34,261 nt of DNA from Candidatus Latescibacterota bacterium (GTDB lineage: Bacteria; Latescibacterota; UBA2968; UBA8231). The stretch lies in assembly GCA_021295675.1 (NCBI GenBank), contig JAGWBY010000009.1, forward strand, positions 1,506 to 35,766, in the 5' to 3' direction. This document shows positions 1 to 7,200 of this stretch, piece by piece. The translations under genes and the position numbers were made by a program. Each line of letters starts with the position of its first letter. The stretch's first letter is position 1. The notes beneath the pieces were generated by a model. The model searched no databases. It saw nothing but the letters and a program-made list of their open reading frames with translations, and had not been told where the DNA came from.

Positions 1-2
1 CG

Positions 3-287
3 TGTCCGGTGATGCGCGGGGAGGTTTCCTTCCACCATTCCCTGACTTGGCACGGCTCGCCCTTCAATCAGTCGCCGCGACCCCGCCGCGCCATTGCCAT
101 CCACTACATGACTGGCGCGGCGCGCTTCGACCAAAGCGGCGAGCACCTGATGAAGCAGTTCGTCGAATTGCCCGACAACGCGCCCATGGCCGAGGCTGGC
201 CCGCACTTCCCGGTGGTGTGTCGCAATGGGGAGCCGGTCGGGGAGCCAGAGCGGTTGCGCGCTACTAGTCGGACTTCTGAGGAGTAG
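3..287 (+). CDS. Phytanoyl-CoA dioxygenase (PhyH) family protein, C-terminal part
   Basis: This is the last ~94 residues of a gene that enters from the left edge in frame 3 with no stop upstream. The segment V-M-R-G-E-V-S-F-H-H followed by LTWHGS, N-x-S and PRxRRAIAIHY is the typical end of the PhyH fold. The His of HGS is the distal iron ligand of the 2-His-1-Asp triad, and the Arg about ten residues later binds the 2-oxoglutarate carboxylate. Family members are cytoplasmic Fe(II)/2-oxoglutarate oxygenases that hydroxylate varied substrates, so the substrate cannot be named. The stop at 285-287 lies inside the convergent creD gene, a 23-bp tail-to-tail overlap. The ATG/GTG codons at 9 and 12 are internal and not the true start. 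Confidence 0.75.
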   Translation, partial: CPVMRGEVSFHHSLTWHGSPFNQSPRPRRAIAIHYMTGAARFDQSGEHLMKQFVELPDNAPMAEAGPHFPVVCRNGEPVGEPERLRATSRTSEE

Positions 288-1506
288 CTGGCGGCTGGGC
301 AAATACGGCCGACCAATCCATCCGGCCGGTAAGCTGCATGGCGACAAAAAGGGTGGCGATGCACAGGACGGTAATGGCCAAGCCGGTATAGCCGACGAAG
401 AAGAAGGTGTAGGAGAAGAGCACCAAGTAAATGAATTGGGCCAAGCCTATCTCCACCAAGGCCAGCCGCAGGCCGACTACGAGCCGCATGTAGGAGACGA
501 CCAAGAAAACGGACACCACCGCAGCTACCAGAAAGGCGTAGTGGATGAGCAAGTGGTCTGCTAAATAGGCCAAAAGCAAGTGAAAGCTGAAAAAGGCCGC
601 GCCGATGAAGAAGTAATTCATCGGATGGATATCGATGCCTTTGACTGCGGCGAAAACAAATAGAACAAAGAAAAAGAGAAAGAGAGATATGGGCGCGGCT
701 TGGGTCACGTCTTGTACCCAGGGGCCTGGGTTGAGACGAGCGGGCATGACCATGCCGAGGGACGCCCCAGTGAGCAAGCGGTCGTACTGCCAAGTGAGAC
801 GCCAGCCATCGGCAGTGCGCTCCTTGTGAGTGGGCGCTAGGCTTTCGCGCGGGAAGTCGATGGCGTCGAAATCAGTGTGCATGACCAACTCGAAATCGGA
901 GACCTGCTCGACGTGGTCGCCGAAGCGGTACCACCATTCTTCTAAACCCTGCGATTGATAGGCAAGACGGATCTGACGACTCTGGCCCGGCGCGAAGTGC
1001 AACGGCTGTTGCAAGTGCCCTTCCGCTAGAGGCAGTGGAGCGATAGGTTGGCCGTCGATCGACAGGGCGAAATCATCGTACACAGCTTGGGAAGTAGGCA
1101 GGGCTAGATCGAAGGTCAGGTCGAAGGGGTGGTCGGTCTCGTTGGTCGCAGTATAGGTGGCGTCCAGTGCCACTTGGTAGGTGGAGTACCACAGCAGGCC
1201 CTTGCGGCGGTGTTCGAGGTGTAGATCGACTTGGAGGCGGCTGGCTTGTAGGGGCAGGAGGTGCCGACGCTCCTTGGAGTGCTCTGTCGCTTGGCCGTCG
1301 GAGGTCTGTGTGACGACGGTTTCTTCGGTAGTCCAATAGAGGACCGGGGCGCGTTGGGACTGAGGGGTGCCCCACAATTGACCCACCGCGGCTTTGAGCT
1401 TGGTGTCTTGGTGGTGGGTGCGGTAGGATACGACCTGCGCCAAGATGATCCAAGCGACACTCGTGCAGGCAAAAATGAAGCCGATAGCGGCGATGCGATA
1501 GAGCAT
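265..1506 (-). CDS. creD: CreD-like inner membrane protein
   Basis: The protein has 413 residues. An N-terminal membrane anchor (about residues 5-25) is followed by a large beta-rich periplasmic domain of ~250 residues. The C-terminal part is a block of five or six membrane spans that opens with DIHPMNYFFIG and ends at MQLTGRMDW. That arrangement and the hydrophobic block (compare the VHP-x-QY opening and the -DW end of E. coli CreD) match the CreD family, an envelope-integrity protein of poorly understood function in the Cre regulon. No CreB/CreC two-component pair is visible nearby. I chose the ATG at 1506 because AAGGAGG sits 5 nt upstream. A TTG 15 nt further upstream lies within or before that RBS and is unlikely. 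The 3' end overlaps the PhyH-family gene. Confidence 0.82.
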   Translation of the reverse strand: MLYRIAAIGFIFACTSVAWIILAQVVSYRTHHQDTKLKAAVGQLWGTPQSQRAPVLYWTTEETVVTQTSDGQATEHSKERRHLLPLQASRLQVDLHLEHRRKGLLWYSTYQVALDATYTATNETDHPFDLTFDLALPTSQAVYDDFALSIDGQPIAPLPLAEGHLQQPLHFAPGQSRQIRLAYQSQGLEEWWYRFGDHVEQVSDFELVMHTDFDAIDFPRESLAPTHKERTADGWRLTWQYDRLLTGASLGMVMPARLNPGPWVQDVTQAAPISLFLFFFVLFVFAAVKGIDIHPMNYFFIGAAFFSFHLLLAYLADHLLIHYAFLVAAVVSVFLVVSYMRLVVGLRLALVEIGLAQFIYLVLFSYTFFFVGYTGLAITVLCIATLFVAMQLTGRMDWSAVFAQPPATPQKSD

Positions 1507-1511
1507 GAAGC

Positions 1512-1518
1512 CCTCCTT
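1512..1518 (-). promoter_or_regulatory. Ribosome binding site of creD
   Basis: AAGGAGG read on the minus strand, 5 nt before the ATG at 1506. It decides the creD start against the upstream TTG at 1521. Confidence 0.7.
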
Positions 1519-1689
1519 CAATTTCGTTTGAACGTCTCGCCGCTAGCTAAGGTTCCACTTACAGGAGCAACGACCGATTGTGGGGCGAATGCGCTCGACG
1601 ATGACGATGCGGTTATCGTCTATAGTCATTTTACCTTTAATAATAATTCATTCGCGGCCCCAAACCTGTCCGCGAAATTTCAAACTCCG

Positions 1690-2151
1690 TCAGTCAAAGT
1701 GAAGCACCATCTCCCCAGACTCTTGAAATCCAAGCTCCTTATACAATGATTTGGCCTGAGCGGAGGGCTGCAGCCTGACCGTTCGAACGCCTTTTCGCTC
1801 CAGCCAAGATAACACCTCATGGGTCAACTGTCTGGCGTGACCTAGCCTTCTGCTTTCTGGAACCGTATACACATCCGCGACAAATCCGTAGAACGGTGTC
1901 CGAAAGAAACAGAACGGTGTATCTCGCTTGATCAGGCCAACCGCGCAAGCAACGATCTCCTCCTCCTCAACAGCTACGAAGTGCTGGAGATCCTCCTTCT
2001 GGAAGAGACGCTCGTACTCTTGGCCGATGGTGCTACTAGCGTCGTCAGCCAAAAGTGTATCGGCACCGACTTCTTGAAACATCCTGATCTTAAAGGATAC
2101 GACTGTGGCCAATTCGGCCAACGTGCCAATACGGTATTCGATGTTGCCCAT
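1690..2151 (-). CDS. GNAT-family N-acetyltransferase
   Basis: The protein is about 153 residues, a usual single-domain GNAT length. The acetyl-CoA pyrophosphate-binding motif A is visible as DVYTVPESRRLGHARQL: a beta strand ending in V, then R-R-x-G-x-A and a helix. The C-terminal motif B region is AKSLYKELGFQESGEMVLHFD, with the usual Y-x-x-x-G-F. Such enzymes transfer an acetyl group from acetyl-CoA to a small-molecule or protein amine; the acceptor cannot be predicted. The ATG at 2151 is the conventional start. A TTG two codons upstream (2157) is possible, and neither has a strong Shine-Dalgarno. The gene follows the hydrolase by ~20 bp, so the two are probably co-transcribed. One line of this gene counted by hand is ~53% GC, lower than the G-rich gene from 4275. 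Confidence 0.8.
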   Translation of the reverse strand: MGNIEYRIGTLAELATVVSFKIRMFQEVGADTLLADDASSTIGQEYERLFQKEDLQHFVAVEEEEIVACAVGLIKRDTPFCFFRTPFYGFVADVYTVPESRRLGHARQLTHEVLSWLERKGVRTVRLQPSAQAKSLYKELGFQESGEMVLHFD

Positions 2152-2172
2152 ACTCAAATTTCTTTCATTTCT

Positions 2173-3120
2173 CTAGGGCGCGGGGCTTTTGACCCAGCGC
2201 CTGAAAAATCCGGTCATCAAATGGAGGGCGCGGTAGAATTCCTCATGGATGTCCCCTTGCTCGTCCCGCTCAAGGCCGAAGGCGAACGAGTGGCCAACGC
2301 CGGGATGCTCTGAATATTCCGCCACGCGGTCTATCGCCTGCAGTTTCATGATCAACTCTTTACCCGCGTCTTTGAACCCGTCTTCGCTCCCTACGATATA
2401 GAGCAGCGGGCTTTCGATGTGCTCGTACTGCTCAAGCGGGGCGATCTTTTCGTAATGCGCCAGCTCTGCACCCCATTGGAAGGCTAGGCCTTGCGGGCAC
2501 TCGTCCGCCAGCCTTTGCTCCTCCGTCTCCACCGACTGGCCCGTTGCTAATAGATCGGACTCTTCGCGGATAGTCATGCCGCCGTGCAGCAATTTTTCAA
2601 ACCAGTCCCAGTTTCGGTAGACTCGCGGCGCCAGCTTCCGCGCGGGATCGTACCACAGGCCGATCAAGTCGACCAGACCGGCGCAGGCCACGACCGCCGC
2701 CGGCCGCTCCTTACTGGCGAGTAATAGGGCCAGATACCCGCCGTAGCTGTCGGCGATGATGCCGACTCTGTTGGGGTCGATCTCCGGCCGACTTTGCAGG
2801 TAGCGGTAACAGGCGACTACATCCTCCAGGTCGCCGGTACCTATACTGTAGCGGCGATAGTCGATGTCGAAGTAAGCATAGCCATCCGCCAGCATATAGG
2901 ACCGCACGTACCGGGCGTAATTCGGCCCGGGGGGCTGCCCCCCCCGACCTCCGTGGATATACATGAGTGCCGGGTGCGGACCCTCGCCGACGGGTAGACG
3001 AAGCTCGCATTTAAAATGTGCGCCGTCGTACGACTCGACGAAGAGGTATTCTACCTGTTCCGCGAAAGCCGCCGAATCAGCCATCACCGTGACCAAGGCG
3101 AGAAGACTCAGTTTCTTCAA
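2173..3120 (-). CDS. Secreted alpha/beta hydrolase (dienelactone/prolyl-oligopeptidase-like)
   Basis: The protein has 315 residues with a Sec signal peptide (MKK-hydrophobic core-AFA, cut near residue 20). The fold is recognisable from the oxyanion HGG at 56-58, a nucleophile elbow ADSYGG with Ser125, an acid in GSEDGF (Asp247) and a His in GVGHSF (His277), in the canonical order. The first Gly of the usual GxSxG is Ala123 here, which some esterases tolerate. It probably acts as an esterase or peptidase in the periplasm; the substrate is unknown. The start is a TTG at 3120 supported by AAAGGAGG 6 nt upstream. The start lies inside the end of the toroid gene, a 44-bp overlap that suggests translational coupling. 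Confidence 0.82.
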   Translation of the reverse strand: MKKLSLLALVTVMADSAAFAEQVEYLFVESYDGAHFKCELRLPVGEGPHPALMYIHGGRGGQPPGPNYARYVRSYMLADGYAYFDIDYRRYSIGTGDLEDVVACYRYLQSRPEIDPNRVGIIADSYGGYLALLLASKERPAAVVACAGLVDLIGLWYDPARKLAPRVYRNWDWFEKLLHGGMTIREESDLLATGQSVETEEQRLADECPQGLAFQWGAELAHYEKIAPLEQYEHIESPLLYIVGSEDGFKDAGKELIMKLQAIDRVAEYSEHPGVGHSFAFGLERDEQGDIHEEFYRALHLMTGFFRRWVKSPAP

Positions 3121-4075
3121 GGAAAACCTCCTTTGGTAAGCGACCGAAATCTCTCAATGCTTTCAAGGTATCGACCGTGATTCTGGCCTGCCATTCCCTC
3201 TTGGCTTGCTCCCAGGCTTCTGGATACTGGCCATACCAGGTCCAAGTAGGCGACCAAGAGCCATCCTCGCCCTGCTGTTCAACCTCAAAGTCCAGGTTCA
3301 TCTCCACTTCATGCGCGAGTCCAGCGGCCAAAGGTGATTCCGGAGAGGAAACTAGCCACAGGGGCTTGAGGGCATAGCCCGCCCACTGTTCTGGATCCCG
3401 GACAACACTATGGGCCGCCGCTCGGACCAGCTTCTCCCAGACTCGATCCCTATTTGGCAGAGCTTTAGTCTCCGCGAGCCGGATGAAAGGAAGGATGTCT
3501 TCCATCTTCATTTCGTCGGGCAGGGAGTCCAGATGCTCCAGAACGGCTTCGGTTAATACCTTCAGCAATCTCATCGGCACCCCATCGCTAAAGTCGTGCA
3601 AGTATCCGAGAATCTCAGCGCGCGGATTGACCAGAAACTGCCCGAAGGTCTCCGCGCTTTTCTCATAATTCCACCAGGGAGCGTGGGGAGCCTCATTCAC
3701 TTCGGGTGGAACGATTGGCCACACTTGCCGGGACTCGTCGTATGTGGCGAGCAAGTACTCGATTCCCTTCTGTACCAGCGCGTGGTCCGCAGGTGCCCGA
3801 ATTTCTCTGAAAATCTCGAAAGGTGTCCGAATTTCTCTGAAAATCTGGAAAGCTACCGTGGTGGCAATCGCAGACGAAGTCGGCGTCCTGAGATCGGGTT
3901 CTAGGCCATGGCCGAAACCGCCGTCGTCGTTTTGGTAAGAGGCCAGCGCGGCCACAACGGCATCGGCAGGTCCGGCTTCAAAGTGAAATTCAAAACGCCT
4001 GCGGTCCAACTCCCTCCCCTGATCCACTACGAAGGCCCGTGCTCGTTGAAATGCCGCTTGCGTGAGTCTCTTCAT
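3077..4075 (-). CDS. Alpha-alpha toroid (prenyltransferase/squalene-cyclase-like) protein
   Basis: The protein has 332 residues, is predicted cytoplasmic and has no signal peptide. An N-terminal helix pair contains ALASYQNDDGGFGHGLEPD, which resembles the Q-x-x-DGGFG turn of terpenoid-cyclase/prenyltransferase toroid repeats. A second such turn near the C-terminus reads GEDGSWSP. No DXDD cyclase acid motif or Zn ligands are evident, so I do not claim an enzyme activity. The ATG at 4075 has AAAGGAGGG 5 nt upstream; the longer frame from 4120 lacks such support. Residues 76-95 contain a duplicated decapeptide (see repeat 3791-3850). The gene heads a probable three-gene operon with the hydrolase and the acetyltransferase and is divergent from the giant fusion gene. 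Confidence 0.7.
   Translation of the reverse strand: MKRLTQAAFQRARAFVVDQGRELDRRRFEFHFEAGPADAVVAALASYQNDDGGFGHGLEPDLRTPTSSAIATTVAFQIFREIRTPFEIFREIRAPADHALVQKGIEYLLATYDESRQVWPIVPPEVNEAPHAPWWNYEKSAETFGQFLVNPRAEILGYLHDFSDGVPMRLLKVLTEAVLEHLDSLPDEMKMEDILPFIRLAETKALPNRDRVWEKLVRAAAHSVVRDPEQWAGYALKPLWLVSSPESPLAAGLAHEVEMNLDFEVEQQGEDGSWSPTWTWYGQYPEAWEQAKREWQARITVDTLKALRDFGRLPKEVFLEETESSRLGHGDG
3127..3134 (-). promoter_or_regulatory. Strong RBS selecting a TTG start
   Basis: AAAGGAGG on the minus strand lies 6 nt before the TTG at 3120, inside the 3' end of the upstream gene. The perfect anti-Shine-Dalgarno match makes the rare TTG codon credible and explains the 44-bp gene overlap. Confidence 0.65.
3791..3850. 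repeat. 30-bp tandem duplication inside the toroid gene
   Basis: Two adjacent 30-bp units (3791-3820 and 3821-3850) differ at two positions only (3796/3826 and 3817/3847), so 28 of 30 bases match. The unit is a multiple of three and duplicates ten residues, FQIFREIRTP followed by FEIFREIRAP. Both base differences change an amino acid (Q/E and T/A). Confidence 0.95.
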
Positions 4076-4080
4076 TCTTG

Positions 4081-4089
4081 CCCTCCTTT
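4081..4089 (-). promoter_or_regulatory. RBS of the toroid gene
   Basis: AAAGGAGGG on the minus strand, 5 nt before the ATG at 4075. It selects this start over the upstream in-frame codon at 4120. Confidence 0.7.
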
Positions 4090-4130
4090 CCTCCTTTTTA
4101 CAGTGACCAGAGCAGGCCACTCTCCATTCA

Positions 4131-4158
4131 TTGGTTTATCACTGAACAAAAATATACT
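4131..4158 (+). promoter_or_regulatory. Possible promoter for the giant fusion gene
   Basis: TTGGTT (4131-4136) and TATACT (4153-4158) are 16 bases apart. The -10 is good and the -35 is weak. The -10 overlaps the opposing -10, so the two promoters would compete for polymerase. The predicted start near 4165 leaves the GTG at 4167 without a leader and favours the ATG at 4275. Confidence 0.4.
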
Positions 4159-4179
4159 ATTTATTTGTGCAGGTATCAA
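4151..4179 (-). promoter_or_regulatory. Sigma70-like promoter for the minus-strand operon
   Basis: On the minus strand TTGATA (4174-4179) and TATATT (4151-4156) are separated by exactly 17 bases. Each matches five of six consensus positions. The predicted transcription start would fall about 65-70 nt before the toroid ATG. The region is markedly AT-rich compared with its flanks. Confidence 0.55.
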
Positions 4180-4274
4180 ATATTTCTTGCGCTGATGGAA
4201 AAGCCAGTGTAGTCGGAAGAACCCGCGTCGATTTGTTTGCTAGACAGAATGCTTGGGGCCGATATTGGAATGCT

Positions 4275-7200
4275 ATGGTTGCGCTGATTATTGCCTTTTT
4301 GATCGCCTTTGCTATCGGCCCGGTGGCAGCTTCGGCAGGGCCGCGGGCTGTTGTGGAGCATTTGTCTGCGCTGGGATCGCGGGTGGCGGGCTATCCGGGG
4401 AGTGTCCAGGCGGCGGAGTATGTGGAGGAGCGGTTGCAGGCGTTGGGGCTGACGGTGCGACGCGATAGCTTTGCGGTGGTGGTGCCGATGGACAAGGGTG
4501 GACGGTTGGAGTGGGAAGATGAGTCGGTGCCTCTGTACGCGGTGTGGCCGAATGGGGCGCGGACTTCGACGGTGCCGCCGGAAGGGTTGCGAGCGCCAGC
4601 GATTTGGGGTGGCGATGGGGATTGGGGGGATTTTAATGGGCAAGAGGTGGCTGGGCGGGTGGTGGTGCTGGACTTTGCCAGTGGGGACAATTGGCTGAAG
4701 GCTGCGTCGTTGGGGGCGGTGGCGGTGGTGTTTGTGGCTGCGGATTCTTCTACTACGCAGCAGGCGCAGGGCAAGTACGTGCGGGCACCGTTAGATGTGC
4801 CGCGCTTTTGGGTGGAGGGGGCCGCTGGAGAGCGGCTGCGGCGGCGGTTGGTGGATGGAGCGGTAGAGGTGGGGCTGTGGGGGCGGATGGATTGGCAGGA
4901 GCGGATGGCGTACAACGTGTGGGCGGTGGTGCCGGGGAAGGATGCGGGGACCGCGCAGAACGAGACGGTGCTGGTCCATGCGTATTACGACGCGCCGTCG
5001 GTGGTACCCGCGCGGGCACCGGGGGCCGAGGCCGCGGTGAGTGTGGCGGCGCTGTTGGAGGTGGCTGCGCGGTTGCAAGCGAACCCGCCAGCGCACACGG
5101 TGGTGCTGGCGGCGCTGAGTGCCCACTTCCAAGGGCGGCAGGGCATGGTCGCCTTCCTCGACAGGCACGCCCGCCGCCAAGAGCACTACGCGGCCCGGGT
5201 CGCCGAGCCGCTGAATATTGACTTGTTCATTGGCCTTGATTTGTCCAGCCACGGCGAGCGGGTGGTGCTGTGGAACAACACGGATAGTTACGCACTCAAG
5301 CGGTTTTTCGTGCCCTTTGGTCGTCGCTTTGCCGAGTACGCAGAGGCGCTGGGCCGCGCCGAGGCAGTGGCCAATGGCATCAGCCCAATTCGGGGAATGG
5401 ATTGGGACAGCTACATGCCTGGGGGGTTGGCCGCGGATGGGGAGTTGGCGCTCGAGGCGGGATTTCCGTCGCTGACGCTGGCCACGGTAGGAGATGTCCG
5501 CTTTGCGCTGGATTTGCCGCTGGATACGGGCGCGGGGGTGGCGTGGGATAATGTGGAGGGGCAGGCGGCGTTGGTGGCCGATCTGTTGGCTCATGCGTTG
5601 GCCGATACGGCGCTGTTGGCCGGACGGGAGCGGCTCGACGAGGCGTTGAAGGATCGGCTGCGGGATTTGCGGGTCAAAGCGCGGACGTTTCCCCGGCGCA
5701 GTCAGGTGCCGGACCGGCCGGTGGCGAGGGCGTTGGTGGCGGTGCAGGTGGAGGAGGAAGAGCGCAAAGGGGTGCGCAACACGCGCTACTTTCTCACGGA
5801 TGCAGCCGGGCTAGCGCGGATTCCCGGGCTGGTACAGGGGACGTATCCGCTGGCGGTGGCAGCGCTGGATGCCGAGCGGGGGACGCTTACTCACGTAGTG
5901 GACTTGAGTAAGCGCGCGCAAGCGCACCACGGGAAACCGCGGGCGGATGGCCGCTTGGGTAAAAATGTGCGCTGGACGCAAAACGAGCAGATCGCCGTGC
6001 TTTTTCCCGGCGTGGATCGGACCCTGTACGGCTTGGTCGAGCCGCGCCTTTTGCGTGCGATGAACGAAGTGAAGGTGCTGTCGGCGGACGGGGGCGAGCC
6101 GGGCCAGTATGGGTACGCACTAGGTAAAAGTAGTATCGGCTCGGTGGGGGTGATCTACGGGCCGGCTGATGCCGCGGCCGACGATCGCGTCAAAGTGATC
6201 TTGGACGACCAGCTTTTGCTGCTCAACAGCGAGGGCAGCCAAAGCGAGATTGAGGCGCGGGGCCGGGGATTTTTGCTGGCCGAGGAGGGGTTTGGGGGAG
6301 CGACGCTGCAGGCGGCACGGGACGTGTGGAACTTGGATGCGGTGCGGCTGGGGGTGCTCAAGGAGCACGGCATTGAAAATCAGCGGTTGACGCGCCTACA
6401 CGCGCAGGCGGCGGCAGCCATAGCCGAGGCGGAAGCAGCGGCCGAGCAGCTAAAGTGGGATGAGTACATCGCGTGGAGCCGCAAGGCGCTGGGTCTGGAG
6501 ACGCGGGCTTACCCAGAGGTCTTGGCGACGCTCAACGACGTCCTCGAAGGGGTAATTTTCTTTATGGCGCTGTTGTTGCCAGCGGCCTTTTTCGGGGAGC
6601 GGCTCTTGTTTGCTGCGGCCGATATTCGCCGACAGCTTGCTGGCTTTGGGCTGTTACTGCTGGCGATTTGGCTGATTTTGGCGCAGGTGCATCCAGCCTT
6701 TGAGTTGGCCGAGCCGCTGGTGGTGCTGTTGGCGTTTGCCATCATGGCGATGGCTGTCTTCGTGCTCTTTATGGTGGTGGGCCGATTCAATCGCGTCATG
6801 GCCCAGCACCAGAGCCAGCAGACGCGGGTCCACTCCCAAGACCTGAGCCGCTTGAGCGCGAGTTATGCAGCCTTCATGCTCGGGATTTCCAATATGCGGC
6901 GGCGGCCCCTGCGCACCGGTCTGACGCTGGCGACGCTGACGCTTTTGACGTTTACCCTGCTCTCTTTTACCTCGTTTGAACAGCAAATCCGCTACGCGAG
7001 TTTCCGGTTGCCACACGCTGGGGTATATCCTGGGATTTTAATCCGCGACCGCGGCTGGGAGCGCTTGACGCCGGAGGCGCTCGACTACGCTGAGTCGCAC
7101 TTTGGCGGCAGCGGCTGGATGGGGCGGCGCGGTTGGTACGCGGCCGAAGGTGGCAAAGGGAACTGGATTGCGGTGGCCGCGGCAGGGAAGGCGGTGCGGG

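Noticed and set aside
104..793. Long minus-strand frame over the PhyH end and the creD C-terminus
   Set aside because: It is an Arg/Leu/Pro-rich out-of-frame shadow of creD with no domain signal, while creD has clear family features.
1603..1620. GACGAT-N6-ATCGTC dyad upstream of creD
   Set aside because: It has short arms inside a GACGATGACGAT-type simple repeat and no promoter at a sensible distance; probably chance.
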